Source: Acinetobacter sp. CFCC 10889
Lineage (GTDB): Bacteria > Pseudomonadota > Gammaproteobacteria > Pseudomonadales > Moraxellaceae
Direction: 5' to 3'
DNA: 64,000 nucleotides
Assembly (NCBI RefSeq): GCF_003268395.1
Contig: NZ_LQXQ01000002.1
Coordinates: 1-64,000, forward strand
Made by a program: the position numbers and the translations under genes. Positions 55,085-64,000 of the stretch are shown piece after piece (position 1 is the first letter of the stretch; each line of letters starts with the position of its first letter). The notes under the pieces are model-generated. The model had not been told where the DNA came from. It was given only the letters and a program-made list of their open reading frames with translations, and did not search any database.

Positions 55085-55908
55085 TGTTAGAGCGGATAAT
55101 TACCGCATTGGTATTGGTTGCAGTCGTACTGAGTTGTATGTTTGCAACAACTTCACAATATCCAATGTTAGTGTTAATGATTATCGCAGCTGGGGCGGCA
55201 GGTTATGAGTGGTTCAAACTCATGCCTCATCCTACTCAAACTGTGTCTAAACTAAAAGCAGCTTGTTTTGGTGTATTTACCGCCTTCATTTCTGGTTTGG
55301 CTCTATATTTTAGCGATCTTGCATTGATTTTGTGGAGCGCATCTATTCTGACATGGTTATGTAGCTTGTATTGGGTAAAATCCTATCCTGAATATGATGG
55401 TTGGTATAATGCAACACTGAACGTGATTGGTTTGGTGTTGATCAGTGCCGCAGTTACAGCGATTTTCAAGGTTTGGGAAAGCTCGCCGTGGTGGTTGATG
55501 TACCTATTCCTGTTGGTTTGGGGGGCGGACAGTGGTGCATATTTTGTTGGGCGTAAACTTGGTAAGCGTAAACTAGCACCTGATGTCAGCCCAAATAAAT
55601 CGATTGAGGGTTTGTTGGGTGGTATTGTGACTGTTGCAATCGTGATTGTGATCGTGCAATACAATTACTTAGAGCTCACGCTTCCACAACATATTCTGTT
55701 TTTAATTCTCTCTATTATTACTGTGTTTAGTTCTGTGTTGGGCGATTTATTCGAATCAATGATTAAGCGTCGTGCAGGAATTAAAGACTCAGGTCGTATT
55801 TTGCCAGGTCATGGTGGAGTGCTAGATCGTATTGATTCATTGCTTGCAGCAGCACCAATTTTTGCTGCGGGTATGGCTGTATTAAAACTTATTGGTGTAA
55901 ATTTGTAG
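55084..55908 (+). CDS. cdsA: Phosphatidate cytidylyltransferase
   Basis: A 274-residue inner-membrane enzyme with eight or so hydrophobic segments that makes CDP-diacylglycerol from phosphatidate and CTP. The complete CdsA signature is present near residue 220-245: S-M-I-K-R-R-A-G-I-K-D-S-G-R-I-L-P-G-H-G-G-V-L-D-R, with the metal-binding Asp residues. Its start overlaps the uppS stop by one base (TAATG), indicating coupled translation, and the dxr ATG follows directly after its stop. Confidence 0.95.
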   Translation: MLERIITALVLVAVVLSCMFATTSQYPMLVLMIIAAGAAGYEWFKLMPHPTQTVSKLKAACFGVFTAFISGLALYFSDLALILWSASILTWLCSLYWVKSYPEYDGWYNATLNVIGLVLISAAVTAIFKVWESSPWWLMYLFLLVWGADSGAYFVGRKLGKRKLAPDVSPNKSIEGLLGGIVTVAIVIVIVQYNYLELTLPQHILFLILSIITVFSSVLGDLFESMIKRRAGIKDSGRILPGHGGVLDRIDSLLAAAPIFAAGMAVLKLIGVNL

Positions 55909-57105
55909 ATGTCACAATCTGTTTGTATCTTAGGTGTTACGGGTTCTATTGGTCGCAGCACATTAAAAATTATAGAACAACATCCTGAAACCTATTCAGT
56001 TTTTGCAATTTCGGCCTATAGTCGAATTCAAGAACTGAGGGAAATTTGCAAACAATTTCGACCGAAAATTGTGGTTGTGCCTTCAGAAAAGGTTTCTGAA
56101 TTACAACAACTGTTGCAGCAAGAAAATTTGCAAGAGATTGAAATACTTTGTGATGAAGCAGGTTTGATTACAGCTGCCTCATGTTCTGAGGTGGATGTTG
56201 TGATGGCGGCAATAGTGGGGGCAGCGGGTTTGTTGCCAACACTTGCAGCAGTCAAAGCAGGTAAGCGCGTTTTGCTTGCCAATAAAGAAGCTTTGGTGAT
56301 GTCGGGTGATTTAATGCTGCAAGCGGCAAAAGAGCATCAAGCATTGTTGTTACCTGTGGATTCTGAACATAATGCTATTTTCCAATGTCTTCCACAAAAT
56401 TATTTACAAATAGAAAAAAATGGTGAGCCTTTACTGGGTGTGCAGCAAGTGTTGTTAACTGCATCAGGAGGACCTTTTTTAAATCATAGTCTTGAACAAT
56501 TACAAAAAGTTACCCCTGCACAGGCTTGTAAACACCCAAATTGGTCGATGGGGCAGAAGATTTCTGTAGATTCTGCAACTTTGATGAATAAAGGTCTAGA
56601 ATTAATCGAAGCGTGTCATTTATTTTCAATTAAAGAACAATTTGTTACAGTTGTTGTTCATCCACAAAGTATTATTCATTCAATGGTTCAATATGTAGAT
56701 GGTTCAACTTTGGCTCAAATGGGTAATCCTGATATGTGTACGCCGATCGCACATGCGCTCGCATGGCCTGAGCGTATTACCACACATGTCCCACCTTTAG
56801 ATTTGTTTGTACACGCTCAGTTAGACTTTCAACAACCTGACTTAGTGCGTTTTCCTGCATTAAAATTGGCACGTCAAGCAATGCAGGCGGGTGGTTTGGC
56901 ACCTGCTATTTTAAATGCTGCCAATGAAATTGCTGTTGCTGCATTTTTGAATGAAAAGATTCAATTTTTAGATATTGCGCAAGTGGTTGAACATACTTTA
57001 AATCACGTTCACAATGCTTCGGCAGAGTCGATTGAAAAGATTTTGTATACAGATCAAGTTGCACGAAACATTGCCACTGAACATATTGCGCAGTTGGAAA
57101 GTTAA
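55909..57105 (+). CDS. dxr: 1-deoxy-D-xylulose 5-phosphate reductoisomerase
   Basis: A 398-residue enzyme of the MEP isoprenoid pathway, converting DXP to MEP with NADPH. Marks: N-terminal NADPH loop ILGVTGSIGRSTLKIIEQHP, ALVMSGDLMLQAA, the metal site LPVDSEHNAIFQCL, LTASGGPF, and HPNWSMGQKISVDSATLMNKGLELIEACHLF. It supplies precursors for the undecaprenyl carrier made by the upstream uppS product. It begins right after the cdsA stop with no gap and ends 3 bp before rseP. Confidence 0.96.
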   Translation: MSQSVCILGVTGSIGRSTLKIIEQHPETYSVFAISAYSRIQELREICKQFRPKIVVVPSEKVSELQQLLQQENLQEIEILCDEAGLITAASCSEVDVVMAAIVGAAGLLPTLAAVKAGKRVLLANKEALVMSGDLMLQAAKEHQALLLPVDSEHNAIFQCLPQNYLQIEKNGEPLLGVQQVLLTASGGPFLNHSLEQLQKVTPAQACKHPNWSMGQKISVDSATLMNKGLELIEACHLFSIKEQFVTVVVHPQSIIHSMVQYVDGSTLAQMGNPDMCTPIAHALAWPERITTHVPPLDLFVHAQLDFQQPDLVRFPALKLARQAMQAGGLAPAILNAANEIAVAAFLNEKIQFLDIAQVVEHTLNHVHNASAESIEKILYTDQVARNIATEHIAQLES

Positions 57106-57108
57106 TTT

Positions 57109-58464
57109 ATGAGTGTTTTATTTATCATTGTTGCTGCCATTTTTCTATTGGGTCCATTGATTGCGATTCATGAGTTTGGGCATTATTGGGTTGCACGAAA
57201 GCTGGGTGTGAAAGTTTTAGTGTATTCAATCGGTTTTGGTCCAACAGTGTTGAAATGGACATCGAAAAAATCAAATATTCAATACCAAATTTCGGCATTA
57301 CCACTCGGTGGTTATGTGAAAATGTTGGATGAGCGTGAAGGTAATGTGAGTGCAGAAGATTTACCGTATGCATTTAACCGTCAATCGCCATGGAAGCGCA
57401 TTGCTATTGTTGCTGCAGGTCCATTAATCAATTTGATCTTTGCAATCTTCTTGTTTTGGATTTTATTTTTACCCGCGCAAGAGCAATTGAATACTCGTGT
57501 AGGAAAGATTTTACCAAATACACCTGCGGCAACAGTACAGATGCAGCAAGGCGATAAAATTATTGCGATTGATGGTACACAAACAGCTACATGGGAAAAG
57601 CTGAATTATGCTTTGGTTGATCGTGTTGGAGAGACTGGACATATTGATGTGCAGGTTGATCGTAATGGTCAAATCAAAACCTTTGCATTACCAATACAAG
57701 CTTTTCTAAAAGATCAAACTCAGTCACCTTTTGATGTATTGGGTTTTGTGCCTTATCGTCCACATATTGCAGCAGTTGTGTATGATTTGAGTAGTGATGG
57801 TGCAGCAATTCGCCAAGGTATGAAAAAGGGTGATGAAATTATTGCCATTGACCAAGTTAAAATGAAAGATTGGTTTGATGTGGTAGATGTAGTACAAAAA
57901 TCACCTGAAAAACTGCTCAATATTGATGTGTTGCGCCAAGGGCAAGTGGTACATTTGCAAGTGATGCCACAAGGTCAACGTGACAATATGGGTAAAGTGA
58001 CAGGAATGCTTGGCGTACAAGCACAATCAGGTAAAGCCAATATCCCTGCAGAATATAAGCAAACAATTCAGTATAATCCTGCGGAAGCTTTTGTTGTTGC
58101 TGTGGAAAAAACAGGGCAACTTTCGGGCATGATTTTAAACTCGATGGTGAAAATGGTACGTGGCTTGATTGGCTTAGATAATTTATCTGGTCCGATTACC
58201 ATTGCTAAAGTCGCAGGTCAAAGCGCAGAAATGGGTTGGCAAACCTTTATTTCATTTATGGCTTTGATGAGCGTAAGTTTAGGTATTTTAAACTTATTGC
58301 CGATTCCAATGTTGGATGGCGGGCATTTGGTGTACTATTTTATTGAGGTTTTACGTGGTAAACCTGTTTCTGAACAAATACAATTGGTTGGACTAAAAAT
58401 TGGTATGGTACTGCTTGGAAGTATGATGCTTCTAGCAATATTTAATGATTTTATGCGTTTATAA
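57109..58464 (+). CDS. rseP: Site-2 protease RseP
   Basis: A 451-residue inner-membrane zinc metalloprotease that cuts anti-sigma factors in the envelope stress response and clears signal peptides. Zinc site HEFGH at 21-25 in the first membrane helix; the third ligand Asp in LNLLPIPMLDGGHLVYYF near the C-terminus. Two periplasmic PDZ domains lie between (VGKILPNTPAATVQMQQGDKIIAIDG; SSDGAAIRQGMKKGDEIIAIDQ). It lies 3 bp after dxr and 42 bp before bamA. Confidence 0.95.
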   Translation: MSVLFIIVAAIFLLGPLIAIHEFGHYWVARKLGVKVLVYSIGFGPTVLKWTSKKSNIQYQISALPLGGYVKMLDEREGNVSAEDLPYAFNRQSPWKRIAIVAAGPLINLIFAIFLFWILFLPAQEQLNTRVGKILPNTPAATVQMQQGDKIIAIDGTQTATWEKLNYALVDRVGETGHIDVQVDRNGQIKTFALPIQAFLKDQTQSPFDVLGFVPYRPHIAAVVYDLSSDGAAIRQGMKKGDEIIAIDQVKMKDWFDVVDVVQKSPEKLLNIDVLRQGQVVHLQVMPQGQRDNMGKVTGMLGVQAQSGKANIPAEYKQTIQYNPAEAFVVAVEKTGQLSGMILNSMVKMVRGLIGLDNLSGPITIAKVAGQSAEMGWQTFISFMALMSVSLGILNLLPIPMLDGGHLVYYFIEVLRGKPVSEQIQLVGLKIGMVLLGSMMLLAIFNDFMRL

Positions 58465-58506
58465 TAGCGCAAGAGTGAAAAATTAACTTACTGGAAAATA
58501 ATAGGC

Positions 58507-61056
58507 ATGCAGCACTCACATTTATTTATGCCATTGGCGCTCGTTATTGCGATGGCGGCAGTACAGCACGTACATGCAGCAGATGAATTCATTGCGCGTG
58601 ACATTCGTGTGGATGGTTTGGTTCGTTTAACCCAAAGTAATGTGCTTGCTTTGCTTCCGATAAATAGTGGTGATCGTGTCAACGATCCTGCGATTGCGGA
58701 TGCGATTCGTGCATTGTATGCCTCAAATTCCTTTGATGATATTCAAGCAACGCGAGAAAATGATGTTTTAGTTTTTAAAGTGGTTGAACGTCCAATCATT
58801 TCAAAAATTAATCTGAAAGGTAATAAGTTAATTCCTAAAGAAGCCTTAGATGAAGGTTTGAAAAAAATGGGATTGGCTGAAGGTGAGGTGCTTAAAAAGT
58901 CATCTTTACAAACTTTGGAAACAGAATTAGAACAGCAGTACTCACAACAAGGTCGTTATGATTCAGATATTACTGTTGAATCTATTGCACGTCCAAATAA
59001 CCGTGTTGATTTAAATATTGACTTTAATGAGGGTAAGCCTGCTAAAGTTTTTAATATTAATGTTATTGGCAATACTGTTTTTAAAGATGAAGATATTAAA
59101 CGTGCTTTTGCAGTAAAAGAAAGTGGTTGGGCATCAGTTCTAACGCGTAATGATCGCTATGCACGTGAGAAAATGTCTGCAAGCTTAGAAGCTTTGCGTG
59201 CGATGTATTTAAATAAAGGTTATATCAATTTTGATATTAACAGTTCTAATTTAAATATTAGTGAAGATAAGAAAAATATTTTTATTGAAGTCTCTGTTGA
59301 TGAGGGTGAGCAGTTTAAATTTGGTGAGTCTAAGTTCTTAGGTGATGCGCTGTATAAGCCTGAAGAATTAAAAGCATTACAAATTTATAAGGATGGCACA
59401 ACTTATTCGCAAGAGAAGGTCAATGCGGTAAAACAGTTGCTACTTCGTAAATATGGTAATGCGGGTTATTACTATTCAGAAGTTAATGTTGTGCCTGAAA
59501 TTAATAATGCAACACATACAGTGGATTTAAATTATTATATTAACCCAGGTCAACAGGTCACTGTGCGTCGTATTAACTTCACAGGAAATAATAAAACTGC
59601 TGATGAGGTTTTACGTCGTGAAATGCGCCAAATGGAAGGTGCTTTGGCAAGTAATGAAAAAATTGAACTGTCAAAAGTACGTTTAGAGCGTACAGGTTTC
59701 TTTAGTAAAGTTGATTTAAAACCTACTCGTATACCAAATCAGCCTGATCAAGTTGATTTAAATATTGAAGTTGAAGAGCAGCATTCGGGTACGAGTACCT
59801 TAGCAGTAGGTTATTCACAAAATGGTGGTATGACATTCCAAGCAGGAATTAGTCAAACCAACTTCTTAGGTACAGGGAATCGTGTTTCAATTGATTTATC
59901 GCGTTCTGAAACGCAAGATTACTATAATTTAAGTGTGACTGATCCGTACTTTACTATTGATGGTGTAAGTCGGGGTTACAACTTGTACTACCGTAAAACT
60001 AAACTAGATAATGATTATAACGTCAATAACTATGTCACAGACAGTTTCGGTGGTGGTATTAACTTTGCTTATCCTATTGATGAAAATCAAAGCTTAAGTG
60101 CGGGTCTAAACTTAGATAGCACCAAAGTAACAACAGGTCCTTTTGTATCAACATACGTTCGTGACTATTTATTAGCAAATGGTGGTAAGGATACACATAC
60201 ATCAGAAATATGTACTGTTGAACAAGAACTCATTTATGGTGATCCAGACAACCCTAAAACCCCTACAGGTATTGAGCCATGTCCACCTGATAAGATAGAG
60301 ACATATCAGGATAAGTTTGAGGGGGATTTCTTAACCTATAACTTAAATTTAGGTTGGTCATATAATACTTTGAACCGTCCAATATTCCCAACTAGTGGTA
60401 TGTCACACCGTATTAATGCTGAAATTGCTTTACCAGGTAGTGACGTTGAGTATCAAAAAGCAGTTTATGATGCGCAAGCTTTCCTCCCATTAGGTAAAGA
60501 CTTTGTTCTACGTGGTTATGGTAAGCTGGGCTATGGTAATGATCTACCATTTTATAAAAACTTCTATGCGGGTGGTTATGGTTCGGTACGTGGTTATGAT
60601 AACAGCACTTTAGGTCCAAAATATCCTGGCGTTCAATTTAATGAACGTAGAAGAATTGATGCTGAAAGTGGTGCGGATCCAAGTCCTGAGGAAGTAGGGG
60701 GTAATGCTTTAGTACAATTTGGTACTGAACTTGCTTTGCCATTACCATTTAAAGGAGATTGGGCTCGTCAAGTGCGTCCTGTAATCTTTGCGGAAGGCGC
60801 ACAAGTCTTTGATACACAATGTGATGTACCTAAGGGTAAATTATATTTACAAGGAACCACTGATGGTGTGGATGCGCAACAATATTGTAAAGATAATTTC
60901 GGCTTTGAGCTCGACAATATGCGTTATAGTGTGGGTGTAGGCTTCACATGGATCACGATGATTGGTCCATTATCATTGAGTTATGCATTCCCGCTGAATG
61001 ATAAACCAGGTGATGAAACTAAAGAGATTCAATTTGAAATTGGTCGAACTTTCTAA
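58507..61056 (+). CDS. bamA: Outer-membrane protein assembly factor BamA
   Basis: An 849-residue outer-membrane insertase. The signal peptide runs about residues 1-24 (cut after HVHA), then five POTRA domains (starting FIARDIRVDGLVRLTQ; the last VTVRRINFTGNNKTADEVLRREMRQMEGA) and a 16-stranded barrel. The conserved loop-6 motif is VRGY in YGSVRGYDNSTLGP. It ends with an aromatic residue (EIGRTF), as outer-membrane barrels should. A cysteine pair near residues 565-597 sits in an extracellular loop. It folds and inserts other barrels together with BamBCDE. Confidence 0.96.
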   Translation: MQHSHLFMPLALVIAMAAVQHVHAADEFIARDIRVDGLVRLTQSNVLALLPINSGDRVNDPAIADAIRALYASNSFDDIQATRENDVLVFKVVERPIISKINLKGNKLIPKEALDEGLKKMGLAEGEVLKKSSLQTLETELEQQYSQQGRYDSDITVESIARPNNRVDLNIDFNEGKPAKVFNINVIGNTVFKDEDIKRAFAVKESGWASVLTRNDRYAREKMSASLEALRAMYLNKGYINFDINSSNLNISEDKKNIFIEVSVDEGEQFKFGESKFLGDALYKPEELKALQIYKDGTTYSQEKVNAVKQLLLRKYGNAGYYYSEVNVVPEINNATHTVDLNYYINPGQQVTVRRINFTGNNKTADEVLRREMRQMEGALASNEKIELSKVRLERTGFFSKVDLKPTRIPNQPDQVDLNIEVEEQHSGTSTLAVGYSQNGGMTFQAGISQTNFLGTGNRVSIDLSRSETQDYYNLSVTDPYFTIDGVSRGYNLYYRKTKLDNDYNVNNYVTDSFGGGINFAYPIDENQSLSAGLNLDSTKVTTGPFVSTYVRDYLLANGGKDTHTSEICTVEQELIYGDPDNPKTPTGIEPCPPDKIETYQDKFEGDFLTYNLNLGWSYNTLNRPIFPTSGMSHRINAEIALPGSDVEYQKAVYDAQAFLPLGKDFVLRGYGKLGYGNDLPFYKNFYAGGYGSVRGYDNSTLGPKYPGVQFNERRRIDAESGADPSPEEVGGNALVQFGTELALPLPFKGDWARQVRPVIFAEGAQVFDTQCDVPKGKLYLQGTTDGVDAQQYCKDNFGFELDNMRYSVGVGFTWITMIGPLSLSYAFPLNDKPGDETKEIQFEIGRTF

Positions 61057-61102
61057 GTTCGATCATTGGGTACTTTAAAATTTAAAATATAGTTAGGATT
61101 AA

Positions 61103-61585
61103 ATGATGAAAAAAATAGTATGTGCATTGATCGGTTTAGGATTCACAGGCTTAGCAAATGCTGCAGGCTATGGTGTTGTTGATATTGAAAAAGTGGTTGA
61201 GAGCAGTGCTTATTTAAAACAGCAAAATGCAAGCTTAGAGCAAACTGTGAAGCCAGAATCGGCAAAATTAGAGAAAATTTCTAAAGATATTCAAGCATTG
61301 CAACAGCAAGCTCAAGCAAAAGGTGCAAATCCTGAGCAAATTCAAAAGCAATATCAAGCGAAAGTGACTGAATATCAATCTATTCAACAAGCGGTGCAAA
61401 CGAAAGTTCAAACAACCATTCAAAATACCAACAAGGTTTTTGAAGAGCGTGTTAAACAAGCTGCTGAACAATTGCGCCAAGAGAATGGTTTAGATATGGT
61501 TTTGAATAAAAATTCAGCTTTAGCCTATGACGCAAAGAATGATTTAACTGCTAAAATGATCCAAAAGGTTAATGCAATTAAATAA
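61103..61585 (+). CDS. skp: OmpH/Skp-family periplasmic chaperone
   Basis: 160 residues with a signal peptide (KKIVCALIGLGFTGLANA, cut before AGYGVVDIEKVV). The mature protein has the Skp jellyfish layout: a short beta core and a long pair of helices rich in Gln, Lys, Glu and Ala (about 45-130), forming a trimer cavity that holds unfolded outer-membrane proteins. Two start ATGs are adjacent (61103, 61106); AGGAT suits both. Placed after bamA and 3 bp before lpxD, the usual order. Confidence 0.92.
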   Translation: MMKKIVCALIGLGFTGLANAAGYGVVDIEKVVESSAYLKQQNASLEQTVKPESAKLEKISKDIQALQQQAQAKGANPEQIQKQYQAKVTEYQSIQQAVQTKVQTTIQNTNKVFEERVKQAAEQLRQENGLDMVLNKNSALAYDAKNDLTAKMIQKVNAIK

Positions 61586-61588
61586 TCA

Positions 61589-62659
61589 ATGACATCTCAT
61601 CAATTTCATCTCGATGAATTAGCTCAACTTGTTCAAGGTGAGCTAATTGGTCAATCTGATCTTGTTTTAGTGGGGCTATCCAGTCTAGAGCAAGCTCAGT
61701 CTAAACATCTTTCTTTTGTAAACGGCGACAAATATCTGCAACAAGCACAAGTTTCAAAAGCAGGTGCTTTGATTGTAACCGCTGCTTTAAAAGCTCAATT
61801 AAGCAATCATCATAATTTTATTGTGGTGGATAATCCTTATTTGGCATTTGCGATTTTAACCCATCATTTTGAAGATAAAGTGCTGAAACGTGGTGTGGAA
61901 ATCACTGCGCAAATCGCAGATTCAGCGATGATTTCAGATCAAGCTTATATTGGTCATTATGCGGTTATTGGTGAAAACTGTGTGGTCGGGGATAATACGG
62001 TTATTCAATCTCATGTACATCTAGATGACTACGTTGAAGTCGGAAAAGATTGTTTTATTGATTCGCATGTGACGGTTACAGGAAGATCCAAAATTGCCAA
62101 TCGTGTGCGTATTTACGCCAATACTGTGATTGGTGGTGAGGGTTTTGGTTTTGCGCCTTATCAAGGGAAATGGAATCGTATTGTGCAATTAGGCTCGGTT
62201 CAAATTGGTAATGATGTTCGAATTGGTTCAAATTGTAGTGTAGATCGTGGTGCTTTGGATGACACAATTTTGAAAGATGGTGTCATCATTGATAACCTTG
62301 TGCAAATAGCACATAACGTGGTTATTGGTGAAAATACCGCAATTGCTGCAAAATGTGGTATTGCAGGCAGTACCACGATTGGCAAAAACTGTATCCTTGC
62401 AGGTGCTGTTGGTGTGGTAGGTCACATTAATATCGCAGATAATGTGACAATTACAGGAATGTCAATAGTGACAAAAACTATTTCTGAAGCAGGTTCATAC
62501 TCTTCAGGAACTGGGCAGTTTGAAACAAAGCATTGGAAACGTACAGTTGTTCGTCTGCGACAATTAGCAGATGTGCCATTGACCAAGATAGTCAAACAGC
62601 TAGATCATATGCAGGCTCAAATTGAGCAACTTGAATCAACTTTAAAATCGCGTAAATAA
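61589..62659 (+). CDS. lpxD: UDP-3-O-acyl-glucosamine N-acyltransferase
   Basis: A 356-residue left-handed beta-helix acyltransferase for the third step of lipid A synthesis. N-terminal uridine-binding domain ([34 protein letters not shown]), then hexapeptide repeats (e.g. [25 protein letters not shown]), the catalytic His in [13 protein letters not shown], and a C-terminal helix. It acts in the cytoplasm as a trimer with acyl-ACP. It begins 3 bp after skp and ends 2 bp before fabZ, so the run is tightly coupled. Confidence 0.96.
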   Translation: MTSHQFHLDELAQLVQGELIGQSDLVLVGLSSLEQAQSKHLSFVNGDKYLQQAQVSKAGALIVTAALKAQLSNHHNFIVVDNPYLAFAILTHHFEDKVLKRGVEITAQIADSAMISDQAYIGHYAVIGENCVVGDNTVIQSHVHLDDYVEVGKDCFIDSHVTVTGRSKIANRVRIYANTVIGGEGFGFAPYQGKWNRIVQLGSVQIGNDVRIGSNCSVDRGALDDTILKDGVIIDNLVQIAHNVVIGENTAIAAKCGIAGSTTIGKNCILAGAVGVVGHINIADNVTITGMSIVTKTISEAGSYSSGTGQFETKHWKRTVVRLRQLADVPLTKIVKQLDHMQAQIEQLESTLKSRK

Positions 62660-62661
62660 TT

Positions 62662-63147
62662 ATGACTGAGTCAAAATCTCTACCTTTTACGGTTCCTGAA
62701 TTACCAATGCAAACCCAAACGATTCGTGACTATTTGCCGCATCGTTATCCGTTTTTGTTGGTTGATCGAGTTACTGAAGTAACAGAAAATAGCATTACTG
62801 GTTACAAAAATGTATCCATTAATGAGGAATTTATGCAAGGTCATTTCCCTGGTTATCCAATTATGCCAGGTGTATTGATCGTCGAAGCGATGGCACAAGT
62901 TTCGGGTGTACTGGGCTTCATTATGAATAATGAGAAACCTAGACCTGGTTCATTGTTCTTATTTGCTGGTGCAGAGAAAGTACGTTTTAAGAAACAAGTC
63001 GTTCCTGGTGATCAACTTGTGCTAAAATCTGAATTACTTATGCAAAAACGTGGCATTTACAAATATTTATGTACTGCTAGTGTAGACGGCATGGTAGCAG
63101 CAACCGCTGAAATTATCATTTCACATCAAAAATTAGAGCAGGCATGA
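62662..63147 (+). CDS. fabZ: 3-hydroxyacyl-ACP dehydratase FabZ
   Basis: A 161-residue hot-dog-fold dehydratase of fatty acid elongation. The signature LPHRYPFLLVDRV and the catalytic GHFPGYPIMPGVLIVEAMAQ (His61, Glu75) are complete. It competes with LpxA for 3-hydroxyacyl-ACP, so its place in the lpx operon balances phospholipid and lipid A. Its first 20 residues are an N-terminal extension of modest length. It overlaps lpxA by 4 bp (ATGA). Confidence 0.97.
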   Translation: MTESKSLPFTVPELPMQTQTIRDYLPHRYPFLLVDRVTEVTENSITGYKNVSINEEFMQGHFPGYPIMPGVLIVEAMAQVSGVLGFIMNNEKPRPGSLFLFAGAEKVRFKKQVVPGDQLVLKSELLMQKRGIYKYLCTASVDGMVAATAEIIISHQKLEQA

Positions 63148-63932
63148 GCAATACAGACCTCATTCATCCAACCGCTATTATCGATGCTACAGCACAGATT
63201 GCACCTGACGTAGAAATTGGACCTTATTGTATTATTGGACCTCATGTAAGTATTGATGCGGGTACGAAACTTCATTCACATGTTGTGGTGGGTGGGTTTA
63301 CTCGCATTGGTAAAGACAATGAGATTTTCCAGTTTGCAAGTGTTGGTGAAGTTTGTCAGGACTTAAAATACCAAGGTGAAGAAACTTGGTTGGAAATCGG
63401 TGATGCGAATAAAATTCGTGAACACTGTAGTCTGCATCGAGGAACGGTACAAGATCAAGGTCTAACAAAAGTGGGTAGCCATAATTTACTGATGGTGAAT
63501 ACTCATGTTGCGCATGATTGCCAAATTGGTGATCATAATATCTTTGCCAATAATGTTGGGATCGCTGGGCATGTACATATTGCGGATTATGTGATTATCG
63601 GTGGTAACTCTGGTATTCATCAATTCTGTAAAATTGATGCATACAGTATGATTGGTGGTGCATCCTTAATTTTGAAAGATGTTCCAGCCTATGTGATGGT
63701 ATCAGGTAATCCTGCACATGCTTTTGGTATGAATGTAGAGGGCATGCGTCGTAAAGGTTGGTCTAAAAATGTAATTCAGGGCTTACGTGAAGCATTTAAA
63801 TTGATCTATAAAGATGGTTTAACGACTGAACAAGCAATTGCAAAAATCACAGCAGAGATTTTGCCTGAAGTGCCTGAAGCACAGCTTTTATTGGATTCTT
63901 TGATTGAGTCAAAACGTGGAATTGTACGTTGA
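63144..63932 (+). CDS. lpxA: UDP-N-acetylglucosamine acyltransferase
   Basis: A 262-residue left-handed beta-helix enzyme for the first step of lipid A synthesis. It starts IHPTAIIDATAQIAPDVEIGPYCIIGPHVSI; repeats run to about 190. The catalytic His is in NLLMVNTHVAHDCQIGDHN, and the C-terminal helical domain (GMRRKGWSKNVIQGLREAFKLIY) is complete. The start overlaps the fabZ stop by 4 bp. A strong terminator follows. lpxB, often next, is not in the window, so the operon ends here. Confidence 0.97.
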   Translation: MSNTDLIHPTAIIDATAQIAPDVEIGPYCIIGPHVSIDAGTKLHSHVVVGGFTRIGKDNEIFQFASVGEVCQDLKYQGEETWLEIGDANKIREHCSLHRGTVQDQGLTKVGSHNLLMVNTHVAHDCQIGDHNIFANNVGIAGHVHIADYVIIGGNSGIHQFCKIDAYSMIGGASLILKDVPAYVMVSGNPAHAFGMNVEGMRRKGWSKNVIQGLREAFKLIYKDGLTTEQAIAKITAEILPEVPEAQLLLDSLIESKRGIVR

Positions 63933-63957
63933 TTTGATCGCCTAAATACATAGTCAT

Positions 63958-63987
63958 AAAAAAGACATCCTGCGTGATGTCTTTTTT
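63958..63987 (+). terminator. Terminator of the envelope operon
   Basis: The perfect stem AAAAAAGACATC / GATGTCTTTTTT with a 6-nt loop, ending in six T, 25 bp past the lpxA stop. Confidence 0.9.
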
Positions 63988-64000
63988 ATTTATAAAATAT

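Overview
This 64 kb window is chromosomal DNA from an Acinetobacter-like gammaproteobacterium. The DNA is AT-rich throughout. It carries an aceR/aceI-type divergent pair (AceI is the Acinetobacter chlorhexidine pump of the PACE family), the envelope run pyrH-frr-uppS-cdsA-dxr-rseP-bamA-skp-lpxD-fabZ-lpxA, and leucine-degradation and glutaryl-CoA genes typical of a non-fermenting aerobe. I cannot name the species. No rRNA, tRNA, CRISPR array, insertion sequence or prophage gene is visible.

Layout. 1-5.1 kb: a small NTF2-like protein, a YheT-type hydrolase, a frameshifted ppiD, a lipoprotein and a CinA-type deamidase. 5.1-6.9 kb: a Fur-box-like site, a small unknown protein and two UspA proteins. 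7.1-17.6 kb: a leucine/isovalerate catabolic block, liuA-liuB-liuC-liuD-liuE-scoA-scoB plus the acetoacetate/short-chain fatty acid carrier atoE, divergent from a TetR-type regulator. 17.7-20.2 kb: an acyl-CoA ligase and a methyltransferase. 20.2-31.9 kb: plsB, cysK, a lone PilT/PilU-family ATPase, trmA, a LysR regulator, a small HD alarmone-hydrolase-like protein, a Sel1-repeat protein and gcdH. 31.9-45.6 kb: a MarR regulator, a long gene-free AT-rich gap, a TerC/CBS membrane protein, brnQ, map, a DUF4274 protein, a frameshifted benE, a LysE exporter, tal and aceR/aceI. 45.6-48.4 kb: two tandem paralogues of unknown function, one holding a hexanucleotide-encoded Asp-Ser tract. 48.6-51.2 kb: ntrB-ntrC. 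51.5-64 kb: rimO, then the envelope operon to a strong terminator after lpxA.

How genes work together. The liu enzymes take isovaleryl-CoA to acetyl-CoA and acetoacetate. ScoAB activates acetoacetate to acetoacetyl-CoA, and AtoE may import or export the free acid. The envelope block links translation factors (pyrH, frr) with undecaprenyl phosphate, phospholipid, isoprenoid, outer-membrane protein and lipid A synthesis. Two genes (ppiD, benE) are each broken by a single-base indel in a short A/T run, so they are either assembly errors or recent mutations. The best candidate for undescribed biology is the paralogue pair at 45.6-48.4 kb.
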